NCBI GenBank assembly: GCA_023382535.1
Contig: JAHDWA010000061.1
Span: 1 to 57,591, forward strand
Reading direction: 5' to 3'
Length of the DNA stretch: 57,591 nt
Source: Anaerolineae bacterium
Lineage (GTDB): Bacteria; Chloroflexota; Anaerolineae; 4572-78; J111
In this document: positions 1 to 8,853 of the stretch, piece by piece
Layout: every line of letters starts with the position of its first letter
Position numbering within the stretch: position 1 is the first letter of the stretch
The notes under the pieces: generated by a model
What the model was told of the DNA's origin: nothing
Seen by the model: the letters and a program-made list of their open reading frames with translations, nothing else
Database searches by the model: none
Made by a program: the position numbers and the translations under genes

Positions 1-116
1 AAGTGAACTTCCAGCGCCTTTTCGCCGGGCCAGGGCGGGGTAAAGATGCTGCACCCTTGGGTCAGGTCAAATATCCTGGCCTCGGTCATTGTTTTGATGA
101 ATTGTTCTCGATCCAT
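1..116 (-). CDS. Cyclase-family hydrolase, N-terminal fragment cut by the window edge
   Basis: Only the first 38 residues lie in the window. The ATG at 116 is preceded by AAGGGGAAAT at a good distance. The visible protein has the typical opening of the cyclase family (PF04199; kynurenine formamidase, isatin hydrolase relatives): a short helix, then FDLT, then a segment with TPPWPG. The metal-binding HxGTHxD motif would lie beyond the edge. It is the last visible gene of the minus-strand operon, 25 bases after the DUF1116 gene, so it probably hydrolyses a cyclic amide or amide intermediate in the same pathway. The family call rests on a short stretch and the substrate is unknown. Confidence 0.6.
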   Translation of the reverse strand, partial: MDREQFIKTMTEARIFDLTQGCSIFTPPWPGEKALEVH

Positions 117-141
117 AGATTTCCCCTTTGAAATAGTCAAC

Positions 142-1383
142 TTAAAACCCATACTTCTCCGCATACGCCACGAGAGCATCCTCAAAAATGCTCATCGGCG
201 GGCTGACCACACCGGCTCCGACCTGCCCGATGCCGGGGTCTTTGTGGGCCACCCCGGTGTTGACCCGCGGCGGCATGCTCTTTTCGACCACCTTGCGGAT
301 GTCTATACCGGTAGGCGTGCCTCTAAAGTCCAACTGCGGGATGGTAAAATATTTATGCTCGGTGTAGGTTATCTCGTACATTTGTAAGGTGGTATTGATG
401 GCGTCTTTGGGCGTGCCGCTGATAAAAGTGACAATGGCAGGCGCCCCGGCCATGGCAAAACCGCCGATGCCGGTTGTTTCGGTGATGGTGCTGTCGCCGA
501 TGTCCGGGTTGGCGTCTTTTTCGGTAAAACCGGGGAAGTACAACGCCTTGACCCGGCCGGCCGGGCCGGTGAACCAGCGGTCGCCCAGGCCGCTGACCCG
601 GATGCCGAAATCGGTGCCGTTGCGGGCCATGGTCGTCACAATGGTGCTGCCCTCGATCCCATGAGCGGCGTCGGCCATCGTTTTGCAGGCAGCCATGACC
701 GGATTGAGGATGCTCAGGGCATTCTCGCCCAGGAAGCGGATGATCTCGGCGGCAGTGGCGCTGTCTTTGGCCACTTTCACAATAGAGGGAGCCAGGGCAT
801 TGGTATAAATCAAAGAGCCGGCGTCCATGCGATTGTGCGCATCGTCGCCCATTTGCAGCGACTTGGCGATAATGGTCCTCAGATCAAGCCCCTCGCTCAC
901 TTGCAGCGCCTCGTGGAGAACCGGCCCCATGACCTCGTTCATCCAGCCCAGCCGGGAGATGACTTCCTGGCTGTAAGCGCCCATGCGCAGCACTTTGCCC
1001 CGCCCTTCATTTAGGCTGGAATAGGCTTTGTTGCCGTGCGTCTTGTTTTCGACGATGTAGACCAGCATCGAAGGGGACAGTAAACCGGCCATCGGGCCAA
1101 CGGCGTGATGATGGTGGCAGGGTTCAAAATCAATCTGGCCGGCTTTGATCAGGCTCTCGGCTTCTTTTTCATCTTTGGCTTTGCCCTCAAAGATGAGCGC
1201 CCCGATCGCTGCCCCGCGCATCGGTCCTGCCATTCGCTCCCAGGTAACCGGCGGGCCGGCGTGTAATAACAAATTTTCGCGCATCCCCGGAACCACGTCC
1301 AAAGCTCTGCCTAGCCCCACCAAGACGGGTCGGGCTTCCATCATCCGATTTGTCGCTTCGAGATTCGCTTTTTCTATATCCAC
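142..1383 (-). CDS. DUF1116 family protein (YlbE/YahG-like), probable carbamoyltransferase subunit
   Basis: This 413-residue protein matches the DUF1116 family (E. coli YlbE and YahG, about 420 residues) along its whole length. It has the conserved run CHHHHAVGPMAG near residue 90 and Gly/Asn-rich segments (GDDAHNRMDAGS, ARNGTDFGIRVSG). In E. coli the neighbours FdrA, YlbE and YlbF have been linked to oxamate carbamoyltransferase activity at the end of anaerobic allantoin breakdown. I recall that link and did not check it. Start: codon 1 is GTG, with GGAGGGA 7 bases upstream. The gene lies directly downstream of fdrA in the same operon, which supports a two-subunit enzyme. The third E. coli partner (DUF2877) is not visible here. 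Confidence 0.75.
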   Translation of the reverse strand: MDIEKANLEATNRMMEARPVLVGLGRALDVVPGMRENLLLHAGPPVTWERMAGPMRGAAIGALIFEGKAKDEKEAESLIKAGQIDFEPCHHHHAVGPMAGLLSPSMLVYIVENKTHGNKAYSSLNEGRGKVLRMGAYSQEVISRLGWMNEVMGPVLHEALQVSEGLDLRTIIAKSLQMGDDAHNRMDAGSLIYTNALAPSIVKVAKDSATAAEIIRFLGENALSILNPVMAACKTMADAAHGIEGSTIVTTMARNGTDFGIRVSGLGDRWFTGPAGRVKALYFPGFTEKDANPDIGDSTITETTGIGGFAMAGAPAIVTFISGTPKDAINTTLQMYEITYTEHKYFTIPQLDFRGTPTGIDIRKVVEKSMPPRVNTGVAHKDPGIGQVGAGVVSPPMSIFEDALVAYAEKYGF

Positions 1384-1457
1384 AGGTTATTCCCTCCTAA
1401 GAAAATAGTAGACGGCCTGCACTTGCGTGAGGCGAGTGTAGACAGGGGTAATGCATC

Positions 1458-1489
1458 CCTGCGACCTTGCTACCCTGCTACCTTGCTAC
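1458..1489 (-). repeat. Four-unit 8-bp tandem repeat (GTAGCARG) across the fdrA stop codon
   Basis: Read on the minus strand the units are GTAGCAAG, GTAGCAGG, GTAGCAAG and GTCGCAGG. The TAG stop of the FdrA gene lies inside the third unit, so the repeat encodes the C-terminal Ser-Lys-Val-Ala-Gly and then continues into the intergenic space. The same repeat in the same frame ends the CcoG-like gene at 21321-21342. Confidence 0.85.
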
Positions 1490-3212
1490 TTTTCATTCGT
1501 TCCAAGATTGCCATTAATTTCTCGTTGCCGCCGGCAGGAGGACGCCACTCTACCTGGATAACGGGTGCATCCTGGGCGTTCAAGCTCTCGGTGAATGACT
1601 CCACCCCGACATTGATGGCCGCCAGAGGTTGTTGGAGCACGGCCAGGTCTACCTCTTTTGAAGATGCCGTTGGCGGTTGGCTGGCGGGCCGGTTAAGCGC
1701 CTGAATAAGCTGGCCCACGTAACGCACGGCGACCTCGTTATTGGTTTCGACCCGCGCCCCGGCTGCCTTGAGCTGCTCCACCTGCTTATTGAATCCCTGG
1801 GGGTCCTCGTCGGTGCCGACCACTACGGCGACCACATCCAAATGCCGTCCGGCTTCTTTCGCCTGGGCAATGGCTTGGGCAATCGCCGGGCCAAGTTCAC
1901 CAGCCGGATCGGGGTGAGCGCCGTAGCCCAGGACGACATCCAGCAGGATAACGGCGACTTCCGGGTTGGCGGCTTCTTGCTGTAAGCGGCGGATGCGCAG
2001 GTCATTATCCATCATCGGGTGCAGGCGGCCGACGGTAAATTCATCTTCGCCCAGGTCAACGATAGTATTGGCCTGGCTGACCAGGGAGTTTTCCAGGCGG
2101 TTTTGACCTTTCTTAAGGGGAGCATTAGAGTAGACGGCGGGCAGGTAATCTTGCAGGATGAGTAGGGCTTCGTAAGCCAGCGTGCCGCCGGAGAAGAGGC
2201 CGCGCAGGTAGCACTGGTCCGGCGCAAAGCGGCTGAGGTCGAGGCTGGCGTCACTTTTTTCAACAGGCATTGCGGCCAATTCCACGGCCAGGGTAGCGGC
2301 TTCATCCAGGGTGCGGACAAAATGAAGATTTCCCAGCCGCCGAGCAGGGGGAACATAACCAATGAAGTCTATGACGACGGGCTTGCCAGTCGCCTGGGCT
2401 GCTTGGAGCAAATCCTCCGCTACTTGGGCCGCCGGTGGTTTAGAAACGAGAATAATAACCTTTGTTTCGGAGTCACGGCGAAAAAGATCAAGCGCCTGGC
2501 GGACCGTCGCCGCGCCCACCGCCTCGGAAAGATCGCGCCCGCCGGTACCGAGGGCATGGGTCAGGCCGCCGCCCAACTGGTGGACTCGTGAGCTAATCTG
2601 CTGCAAGCCGGTTCCTGCCGCAGCAACCAGGCCAATCGGTCCCCGCCGTACTTTGTTGGCAAAGCCCAGGCCGATGCCATTGACGATAGCCGTGCCGCAG
2701 TCAGGCCCCATGACCAGCAGCCCTTTCTCGGCGGCCGTCAGTTTGAGCGCTACTTCGTCCTCCACGGCGACATTATCGCTAAACAGGAAAACATTCTTGT
2801 CCAGACTGAGGGCCTCGCGGGCTACGCCGGCAGCGTAGCGGCCCGGTACCGAGACCAGCACCCAGCGCGCCTCAGGCAGCATTTTGGCCGCCGTTTCTAG
2901 GCTCTTAGGCAGATAATCCTGGCCGTCGCCGGCGCGTTTACGAGTTAGAAGCCTGTCCACCTGGGCCAAAGCGCCTTGAGCGGCAGCCTCGTCTTCAGCC
3001 CGGACGACGATGACCAGGTCATCGGCCCCGGCGGCCTCGGCCTGGGGCACGAGCAAATCACTCTGAGCCAGAAGCTCTTTATTCGCCTCGGTCCCCATAA
3101 TCACCCCGGTGTCGAGAACACCGGGCAGGTCGCTGAGCGAGCGCTGCAACTGCATGAGCACCACTGAGTCGTAATAAGCGCCAGACCGAATTTCTACTTT
3201 AATTGCTGTCAC
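1470..3212 (-). CDS. fdrA: FdrA-like acyl-CoA synthetase family protein
   Basis: FdrA proteins resemble the alpha subunit of succinyl-CoA ligase and act with DUF1116 partners, in E. coli probably in carbamoyl transfer to or from oxamate. Visible here are an N-terminal small domain (KVEIRSGAYYDSVVLMQL), a CoA-binding-type Rossmann segment (VMGPDCGTAIVNGIGLGFAN), a glycine-rich AAGTGLQQ loop and a C-terminal ligase-like domain with VVVGTDEDPQGF. Start: an ATG exists at 3224, but the GTG at 3212 follows GGAGG by 5 bases and fits the family N-terminus better, so the GTG is used. Length, about 580 residues, is close to E. coli FdrA (about 555). The last codons are built from an 8-bp repeat, giving SSKVAG at the C-terminus. 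It sits between the transporter genes and DUF1116. Confidence 0.82.
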   Translation of the reverse strand: MTAIKVEIRSGAYYDSVVLMQLQRSLSDLPGVLDTGVIMGTEANKELLAQSDLLVPQAEAAGADDLVIVVRAEDEAAAQGALAQVDRLLTRKRAGDGQDYLPKSLETAAKMLPEARWVLVSVPGRYAAGVAREALSLDKNVFLFSDNVAVEDEVALKLTAAEKGLLVMGPDCGTAIVNGIGLGFANKVRRGPIGLVAAAGTGLQQISSRVHQLGGGLTHALGTGGRDLSEAVGAATVRQALDLFRRDSETKVIILVSKPPAAQVAEDLLQAAQATGKPVVIDFIGYVPPARRLGNLHFVRTLDEAATLAVELAAMPVEKSDASLDLSRFAPDQCYLRGLFSGGTLAYEALLILQDYLPAVYSNAPLKKGQNRLENSLVSQANTIVDLGEDEFTVGRLHPMMDNDLRIRRLQQEAANPEVAVILLDVVLGYGAHPDPAGELGPAIAQAIAQAKEAGRHLDVVAVVVGTDEDPQGFNKQVEQLKAAGARVETNNEVAVRYVGQLIQALNRPASQPPTASSKEVDLAVLQQPLAAINVGVESFTESLNAQDAPVIQVEWRPPAGGNEKLMAILERMKSSKVAG

Positions 3213-3264
3213 GATAACCTCCATAAACCTCGGCTAACCGGGGCAGGAATTGACGTTTTGATCC

Positions 3265-4203
3265 CTAGACCAGGGTTCTCCGCTCCCGGTCGTAATTTTG
3301 GCCCAGGAAAGCAGGCTCCCTGACCCACTTAAAAGCAGGCATCATGACCAGGATCGTGGCGATGTAGGGGAGCATCAGGAGAAACTGGTAGGGGATGCTC
3401 GTTCCCTGGACCTGCACTCTAAAGGACAGGACTTCTATTCCGGCGAAGAAAAGGGAGCCAAGGAAGATCAGGTGAGGACTCCAGCCGCCAAAAAAGGTCA
3501 AGGCAATTGCCAGCCAGCCTCTGCCCCGGACAATTCCCTCGGTAAAGGTTCCGGTATAGACCATCGGGAGATAAGCGCCGGCAAGACCCATCAGCATCCC
3601 CCCTATAATCGCTGTCGTGTAGCGCATGGCTAAGACATTCACCCCCAGGCTGTCCGCCGCCATTGGGTTCTCCCCCACCGCCCTCAGTTCCAAGCCGATG
3701 CTTGTCTTATACAAAAGATAGTACAGAAAGATGGACAAGAGGATAGCCAGGTAAACCAGCCAGTTCTGGTTGAAGAAGAGTTCGCCGAGGATTGGTATTT
3801 GACTCAAACCTGGTATTGGCACGTCCTGGAGCGTTGGAATTAAGGGGGGCACCAGGGTTACACCAATGACCAACTTGTAGAGGAGGGTTGATAAACCGAC
3901 CCCAACAAAGAAGAGCGCCAGGCCAATAACAAATTGGTCCATTTTTAGAGTCGTGGTAAAAAAGGCGAGCGCCAGGCCAAACAGGCCGCCGGCAAGCATC
4001 GCCAGCAAAACGCCATACAGTAAGCTGCCAAAAAGATAGGTTCCGAGAAACCCTACCGAGGCTCCCACAAGCATAATTCCTTCTTGGGCGACGTTAAAAA
4101 CGCCGGTTCTGCCCCCGAGCATGGTTCCCTGGCTGGCCAGGACATAAGGAACCAGGGTGAGCAGAACCAGCTTGGCAAAAGTTACTCCCTGTATCTGATC
4201 CAC
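3265..4203 (-). CDS. ABC transporter permease, BMP/nucleoside type (NupQ/YufQ-like)
   Basis: Membrane permease of 312 residues with about eight to nine hydrophobic segments. It belongs to the BPD_transp_2 family that pairs with BMP-type binding proteins (B. subtilis NupQ, older name YufQ). Motifs typical of the family are GGRTGVFNVAQEGIMLVGA near residue 30 and LELRAVGENPMAADSLG near residue 170. The start is GTG with AGGAGG 9 bases upstream, and it begins 3 bases after the preceding permease ends, so translation is likely coupled. It would form the transmembrane channel together with the 352-residue permease and take up a purine, nucleoside or ureide-like solute. Substrate is inferred from family and neighbours only. 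Confidence 0.88.
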   Translation of the reverse strand: MDQIQGVTFAKLVLLTLVPYVLASQGTMLGGRTGVFNVAQEGIMLVGASVGFLGTYLFGSLLYGVLLAMLAGGLFGLALAFFTTTLKMDQFVIGLALFFVGVGLSTLLYKLVIGVTLVPPLIPTLQDVPIPGLSQIPILGELFFNQNWLVYLAILLSIFLYYLLYKTSIGLELRAVGENPMAADSLGVNVLAMRYTTAIIGGMLMGLAGAYLPMVYTGTFTEGIVRGRGWLAIALTFFGGWSPHLIFLGSLFFAGIEVLSFRVQVQGTSIPYQFLLMLPYIATILVMMPAFKWVREPAFLGQNYDRERRTLV

Positions 4204-4206
4204 GCG

Positions 4207-5265
4207 CTATCGCCTCCTGACCACATCTGATAAAAGAACAAAAAGCAGAACCAGGGCCTCGACAATAAACACGATCTCGATCGGGATCATCAATGTTCGC
4301 TGCATGGCGCTGGCGCCCACTTCGAGGACGGCGATGAAGAAAGCTATAAAAGGAACGGCCAGGTTATTGCCCTTGGCAATGAGACCAATGATGATTCCCA
4401 GAATCAGGTAGTTTGATTGCAGCCCTTCGATCAAACGGTGCTGGGTTCCGGCTACCTCGATCGCTCCCGATAGACCGGCCAGCCCGCCGGCCAAAACCAG
4501 GGAAAGAACAAACATCCTGCGGACATTTATCCCATAGACCAGGGAAGCCCGTGGATTTGCCCCGGTGGCGATAAGCTCATACCCGGCAGTTGTTCGGTTT
4601 GTATACACATAAACAGCGGCCAGCACTAAAACAGCCAAAAGGATACCGGCGTTCAGGGGTGGGTTTGAAACCAGTAAAGGCAGCCAGCCCCCTTCGCCGA
4701 TAGGGATGGTTGTGGGATGTCCGGCAGCGGTGTCGGGCCACACTTCGGTCGCAACGTAATTGATGAGACTGAAGGAGACAAAGTTTAGCAGGACAGTGGT
4801 CAGAATCTCGTTCATCCTGAAGCGGTAGAGCAGCCAGGCTGGAATTGCTCCCCACAACGCCCCAAATAGAATCCCGGCCAGCAGCACAAAGGGGAGTAAC
4901 AGGAACGATGGCAGACCGGCAAACAGGATGCCGACGGCAGTCGCTCCAATCGCACCGACGATGAGTTGCCCCTCGCCTCCAATATTGAATTTGCCGGCAG
5001 CTAACGGCACGGTGAAGGCCAGGGCTTGCAGTGACAAGGGTACGAACTTGAGCAAGGTCTGGACAAAGCCGTTGGCGCTCCTGAAAGAGGTGAACAGGAT
5101 CGTACTGTAGGCCCTGGTCACGTCGAAACCCATCAAAGCTATAAATATTCCGGCGGCAATTAAAGAGGCTGCTACCGCGATCAGGTAGGGGATGAGTCTT
5201 CTTAGCTGGCTGCCTAGATTAAAACCCGTTGGAGGGGTGTGCTCACGCAGTTGTTCTGATACCAC
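4207..5265 (-). CDS. ABC transporter permease, BMP/nucleoside type (NupP/YufP-like)
   Basis: Second permease of the importer, 352 residues, with about nine to ten hydrophobic segments. It has the family loops LAAGKFNIGGEGQLIVGAIG near residue 90 and YELIATGANPRASLVYG near residue 230, as in NupP/YufP-type proteins. The likely start is GTG at 5265 with GGAAGG 7 bases upstream. It overlaps the end of the ATPase gene by 23 bases in another frame, which indicates translational coupling. Like its partner, it should deliver solute captured by the lipoprotein encoded at 6834-7853. Confidence 0.88.
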   Translation of the reverse strand: MVSEQLREHTPPTGFNLGSQLRRLIPYLIAVAASLIAAGIFIALMGFDVTRAYSTILFTSFRSANGFVQTLLKFVPLSLQALAFTVPLAAGKFNIGGEGQLIVGAIGATAVGILFAGLPSFLLLPFVLLAGILFGALWGAIPAWLLYRFRMNEILTTVLLNFVSFSLINYVATEVWPDTAAGHPTTIPIGEGGWLPLLVSNPPLNAGILLAVLVLAAVYVYTNRTTAGYELIATGANPRASLVYGINVRRMFVLSLVLAGGLAGLSGAIEVAGTQHRLIEGLQSNYLILGIIIGLIAKGNNLAVPFIAFFIAVLEVGASAMQRTLMIPIEIVFIVEALVLLFVLLSDVVRRR

Positions 5266-6793
5266 TCATCATCCTTCCTATTTCATACTTATCAAACTCA
5301 CTTCGGGTGAGAATGCCCACGATTTCGCCGCGGTAGATGACCGCGATCCGGTCGCATAGGAGAAAAAGCTCGTCCAGGTCTTCGGACAGCAGCAGGGTGG
5401 CCAATCCCTGCTGCTTCCCCTCCAGGAGCTTGGAGTAGACAAAATCCATGGAGGGTATGTCCAAGCCCCTGGTCGGGTTGTGGGCCACCAGAAATTTGCT
5501 GGGGCGGGAGAAAGCCCGGGCAATCATGACCCGCTGGATATTTCCCCCGGAGAGGTTGGCAGCTACTTCTCCTGGCCCTGATGTCCTGATATTGTACTCG
5601 CTGATGAGTTTCTGGCTTATCCGAAAAATAGCAGGCCAGTTGAGAAAATTTCTCTTGCTGTACGGCTCCTGCCGCTGAAAACCCAAAATCAGGTTTTGAG
5701 CTACGGTAGCCTTCGGCAGGAAGCCGTCATGCAGCCTATCTTCGGGAATATAGGTTACGCCTTGCGCCAACAACCTGGCGATGCCTGTTTCAGCCACATT
5801 GGCCCCCTCAATCAAGACTTGACCCCCGGCAAGGGGTCGAATACCGATCAGACTTTCGGCGAGTTCCCGCTGTCCATTTCCGGCAACCCCGGCAACCCCG
5901 AAAATCTCTTGTTCGTGGATTTGAAAAGAACAGGGTTTGATCAGGGAGCTGCCATCCTCGTTGACTACCTGCAGCCCCTCAACCTGTAGAATGGCCCGCT
6001 GACCTGCTGCCCGGGCTGGTATATCGCCGGCCTGTTGGGAGAACAAGATACTTTTCTTGATATCCAGTTCTTCGCCGACCATCCCTCTGACAAAAGCCTC
6101 CTCCGAGGCTTCATCACGCCGTAGCGTCAGGATATTTTTGCCATCCCTGAGCACGGTGATCCTGTCGCAAACACTCAGAACTTCTCTGAGTTTGTGGGTG
6201 ATGAAAACGATACTCATGCCTTCGTCTACCATCACCCTCAAGGATTTGAAGAGAACATCTACCTCTTGAGGGATAAGATTGGTGGTTGGTTCGTCCAGGA
6301 TCAGAATTTTGACCCCCCGGTAGAGGGCTTTGAGAATCTCAACCTTCTGTCTTGTTCCCATCGGCAGCTCTTCAATCACCGTCTGAGGATCCACCTCCAG
6401 CCCGAACCTTTTAGCAAGGTCCTTGATCCGTTTGGCTTCGTCCTCCAGGTTCAAGGTAAACTTGTTCTTCACCGGCGTTCCCAGCACCACGTTTTGCGTC
6501 ACGGTGAAACTTTTGACCTGGAGGAAGTGCTGGTGAACCATGCCAATGCCAAGTTGGATGGCATCTCTGGGCGACAGGATCTCCACTTTTTGCCCATGCA
6601 GGTAAGTTTCACCCGCATCCGGCTTGTAGAGACCGTACAGGATGTTCATCAGCGTAGTTTTACCGGCCCCATTCCCCCCCAAAAGCCCGTGAATCTCGCG
6701 GTTATTTAACTGGAAGCTGGCGTTATCCAAAGCGGCGGCTGTCTCAAAGACCTTCCGGACGCCGGTCATCTGGAGTATGGTTGAGTCTTTCAT
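5243..6793 (-). CDS. ABC transporter ATP-binding protein with two ABC domains (NupO/YufO-like)
   Basis: A 516-residue fusion of two nucleotide-binding domains, the usual arrangement for BMP-type importers. Domain 1 has a good Walker A (GGNGAGKTT, near residue 37) and Walker B (ILILDEPT), but its signature is degenerate (ELPMGTRQK). Domain 2 has an altered Walker A (GVAGNGQRE), an intact signature (LSGGNIQRV, near 408) and the family-typical VAHNPTRGLD in place of a normal Walker B. Such asymmetry is normal for this family, so one composite site probably hydrolyses ATP. It is the first cytoplasmic component after the binding-protein gene, 40 bases downstream. Confidence 0.9.
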   Translation of the reverse strand: MKDSTILQMTGVRKVFETAAALDNASFQLNNREIHGLLGGNGAGKTTLMNILYGLYKPDAGETYLHGQKVEILSPRDAIQLGIGMVHQHFLQVKSFTVTQNVVLGTPVKNKFTLNLEDEAKRIKDLAKRFGLEVDPQTVIEELPMGTRQKVEILKALYRGVKILILDEPTTNLIPQEVDVLFKSLRVMVDEGMSIVFITHKLREVLSVCDRITVLRDGKNILTLRRDEASEEAFVRGMVGEELDIKKSILFSQQAGDIPARAAGQRAILQVEGLQVVNEDGSSLIKPCSFQIHEQEIFGVAGVAGNGQRELAESLIGIRPLAGGQVLIEGANVAETGIARLLAQGVTYIPEDRLHDGFLPKATVAQNLILGFQRQEPYSKRNFLNWPAIFRISQKLISEYNIRTSGPGEVAANLSGGNIQRVMIARAFSRPSKFLVAHNPTRGLDIPSMDFVYSKLLEGKQQGLATLLLSEDLDELFLLCDRIAVIYRGEIVGILTRSEFDKYEIGRMMSGIRTTA

Positions 6794-6833
6794 TAGCTAC
6801 CAAACCCCGCAGGGTAAGCTGTCCAAGTCTAAT

Positions 6834-7853
6834 TTATTCGATAGGCGTGTTATCTTTGGCGACTTCGATCTTGCCATCCCTTATGTCAGCGACGATCTTT
6901 TCCATCTCGCTGTTTAATTCACCCGAGACGTTCTTGAGGGGGAACTGAACCGCCACTCCGGTGTCGAAACCCAAGAGATAGTAGCCGCCCTTTTCGCCGT
7001 TCATCGTTTTCTGAACAATCTCCTTGAGCGGTCCGGCGAAGTCATAGATGAGCGAGGTGATATAATGTTCAGGAGCATAGGCAGTCTTGTCGGTATACTT
7101 GGCCGTCACTAACACCTTTTTATCAGTGGATGCCTTGACTGCTTCAAAGAGGCCGAACATGCCCAGGTTGAGAGAACCGATGATGACATCCACATCCTCC
7201 GCGATCATCGCGTCGGCCACTGCTCTGGCCTTGGTGGGATCATTGAAATCGCCGGCCCAAACCGGCTTTACTTCCACATTTAACCCCTGGTCTTTAATCG
7301 CTTGCTCTACAGCGTGGAATTCGGCATTCGAGAAGGGTAAGGTCAATCCGCCCAGGTAGCCGATTTTGCCTGTCTGGGATTGTTTCGCCGCCAGAGCGCC
7401 CAGTGCATAAAAACCGACATGGAAGTTTCTGTCTATAATCCACAGGTTAGGCGGAGCGCCTTCTACCGGGGCATCAGTCTCGGCGATGAAGGTGATATTC
7501 TCAAACTGCTTGGCCAGGTCTTGCGTTTGGGTGATATACTGGCCGCCATGCGTCCAGATGATGCTAAAGCCATTATCTATGTATTCACGCATCACCCGGT
7601 CCACATCCGGCACCTGGACACTCTCGGAATAAGCCACCTCAGCTCCCAGGTCTGCCTGAACCGAGGTGACGGCAATGTAGCCGAGCGTGTTATAATCGGC
7701 GTCGGTAATAACGCCCGGGAAAATTGCGGCCAGCTTAACTGCCTCAGTCTTCGCTGGGGCTGCTTCCGGAGCGGCGGGCGCAGCACCGCATTGGGCAGCT
7801 ACCATAGAGATAACAACCAGAAACGCCACTAACCCAAAGAATTGTTTGCGCAT
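6834..7853 (-). CDS. BMP-family solute-binding lipoprotein
   Basis: This 339-residue exported protein has a hydrophobic signal peptide and a candidate lipobox ending AAQC at Cys22. The Gln at -1 is unusual for a classical lipobox. It is followed by an Ala/Pro-rich linker and the BMP (PnrA/BmpA) fold: KLAAIFPGVITDADYN, a GKIGYLGG segment near residue 165, and DVIIGSLNLGMFG near 225. BMP proteins bind nucleosides, purines or related heterocycles. RBS AAGGAGG lies 7 bases before the ATG. As the first gene of the minus-strand operon, its promoter should lie in the 106-base spacer shared with the divergent NmrA-like gene. Confidence 0.88.
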   Translation of the reverse strand: MRKQFFGLVAFLVVISMVAAQCGAAPAAPEAAPAKTEAVKLAAIFPGVITDADYNTLGYIAVTSVQADLGAEVAYSESVQVPDVDRVMREYIDNGFSIIWTHGGQYITQTQDLAKQFENITFIAETDAPVEGAPPNLWIIDRNFHVGFYALGALAAKQSQTGKIGYLGGLTLPFSNAEFHAVEQAIKDQGLNVEVKPVWAGDFNDPTKARAVADAMIAEDVDVIIGSLNLGMFGLFEAVKASTDKKVLVTAKYTDKTAYAPEHYITSLIYDFAGPLKEIVQKTMNGEKGGYYLLGFDTGVAVQFPLKNVSGELNSEMEKIVADIRDGKIEVAKDNTPIE

Positions 7854-7959
7854 AGTTTTTCCTCCTTCAACTTTTTACAGTAGTAAAAATAATTTACATC
7901 CAATTCAATACATGGTATGCTGGTAGGATCATTAATGCCCTTTGCGGGAGGTTTGTTTT

Positions 7960-8823
7960 ATGATTCTTGTCACCGGCGCTGCGGGTAAGACCGGCCGGGC
8001 CGTTATCCGAATGCTGGCCGATCAGGGAAAAACTATCCGGGCACTGGTCCACCGGCATGAGCAGGTTCAGCCAATCAAAGAACTGGGCGCACAAGAAGTA
8101 GTTGTCGGGGACGTGCGCTCTCAACCGATTATAGACCAAGCCGCCCGTGGAGTCCAAGCTGTTTACCATATCTGCCCCAATATGAGTCCCGACGAAATCG
8201 CTATCGGCCAGGCCGTGATCAGGGCTGCCCGTGCCAGCGGCGTTGAACACTTTGTCTACCATTCCGTTCTCCATCCCCAAGCCGAGGCCATGCCGCACCA
8301 TTGGCAAAAGCTGCGCGTTGAAGAGCAGCTATTTGAGTCCGGCTTGCCTTACACCATCCTGCAACCCGCCGCCTATATGCAGAACATCGCGGCCCATTGG
8401 GATCAGATTTTAGAGCAGGGCCGATACCTTGTGCCATACACTGTAGAAACCCGGCTGGGTATGGTTGATCTGGAAGACATCGCTGCTGCTGCCACTGTCG
8501 TCCTGACCCAGCCGGGCCATACGGGGGCTACCTATGAACTGGCCGGAGCGGAAGTGCTGAGCCAGAAGGAGGTAGCTGCTATTTTGAGCCAGCAGCTAGG
8601 CCGTCCGGTTCAGGCCGAGACCATGTCTCTTGAAGCGTGGGAAGAGGGAGTTCGGATTGCTGGGCTGGGTGACTATCAAGTTGAGACTTTGATCAAAATG
8701 TTCCGCTACTATGAGCGCTACGGTTTTGGGGGCAACCCCCATATCCTGACCTGGCTGCTCGGCCGCCCACCGGCGACCCTGGCCGACTTTGTCAAACGAA
8801 CGGCGCAGCAGCAGCCCGGTTAA
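7960..8823 (+). CDS. NmrA-like NAD(P)-binding reductase
   Basis: Atypical short-chain dehydrogenase of the NmrA/NAD(P)H-azoreductase type, 287 residues from the chosen start. The N-terminus MILVTGAAGKTGRAV is a Rossmann GxxGxxG motif. Later come VYHICPNMSPDE, the YHSVLHPQ segment where these proteins usually interact with substrate, and YTILQPAAYMQN, common in the family. Start: the ATG at 7960 follows GGGAGG by 8 bases and places the dinucleotide motif at the very N-terminus; a TTG at 7942 has no such support. It is divergent from the transport operon, so it may share regulation with it. Substrate is unknown, and some NmrA-like proteins are redox sensors rather than enzymes. Confidence 0.85.
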   Translation: MILVTGAAGKTGRAVIRMLADQGKTIRALVHRHEQVQPIKELGAQEVVVGDVRSQPIIDQAARGVQAVYHICPNMSPDEIAIGQAVIRAARASGVEHFVYHSVLHPQAEAMPHHWQKLRVEEQLFESGLPYTILQPAAYMQNIAAHWDQILEQGRYLVPYTVETRLGMVDLEDIAAAATVVLTQPGHTGATYELAGAEVLSQKEVAAILSQQLGRPVQAETMSLEAWEEGVRIAGLGDYQVETLIKMFRYYERYGFGGNPHILTWLLGRPPATLADFVKRTAQQQPG

Positions 8824-8853
8824 GCGCAGTACTGCAAAAGTGTTGTTCCCCTC

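Noticed and set aside
6194..6709. 171-codon plus-strand frame opposite the ABC ATPase
   Set aside because: Antisense to conserved Walker and signature motifs of the double-ABC ATPase; no own features.
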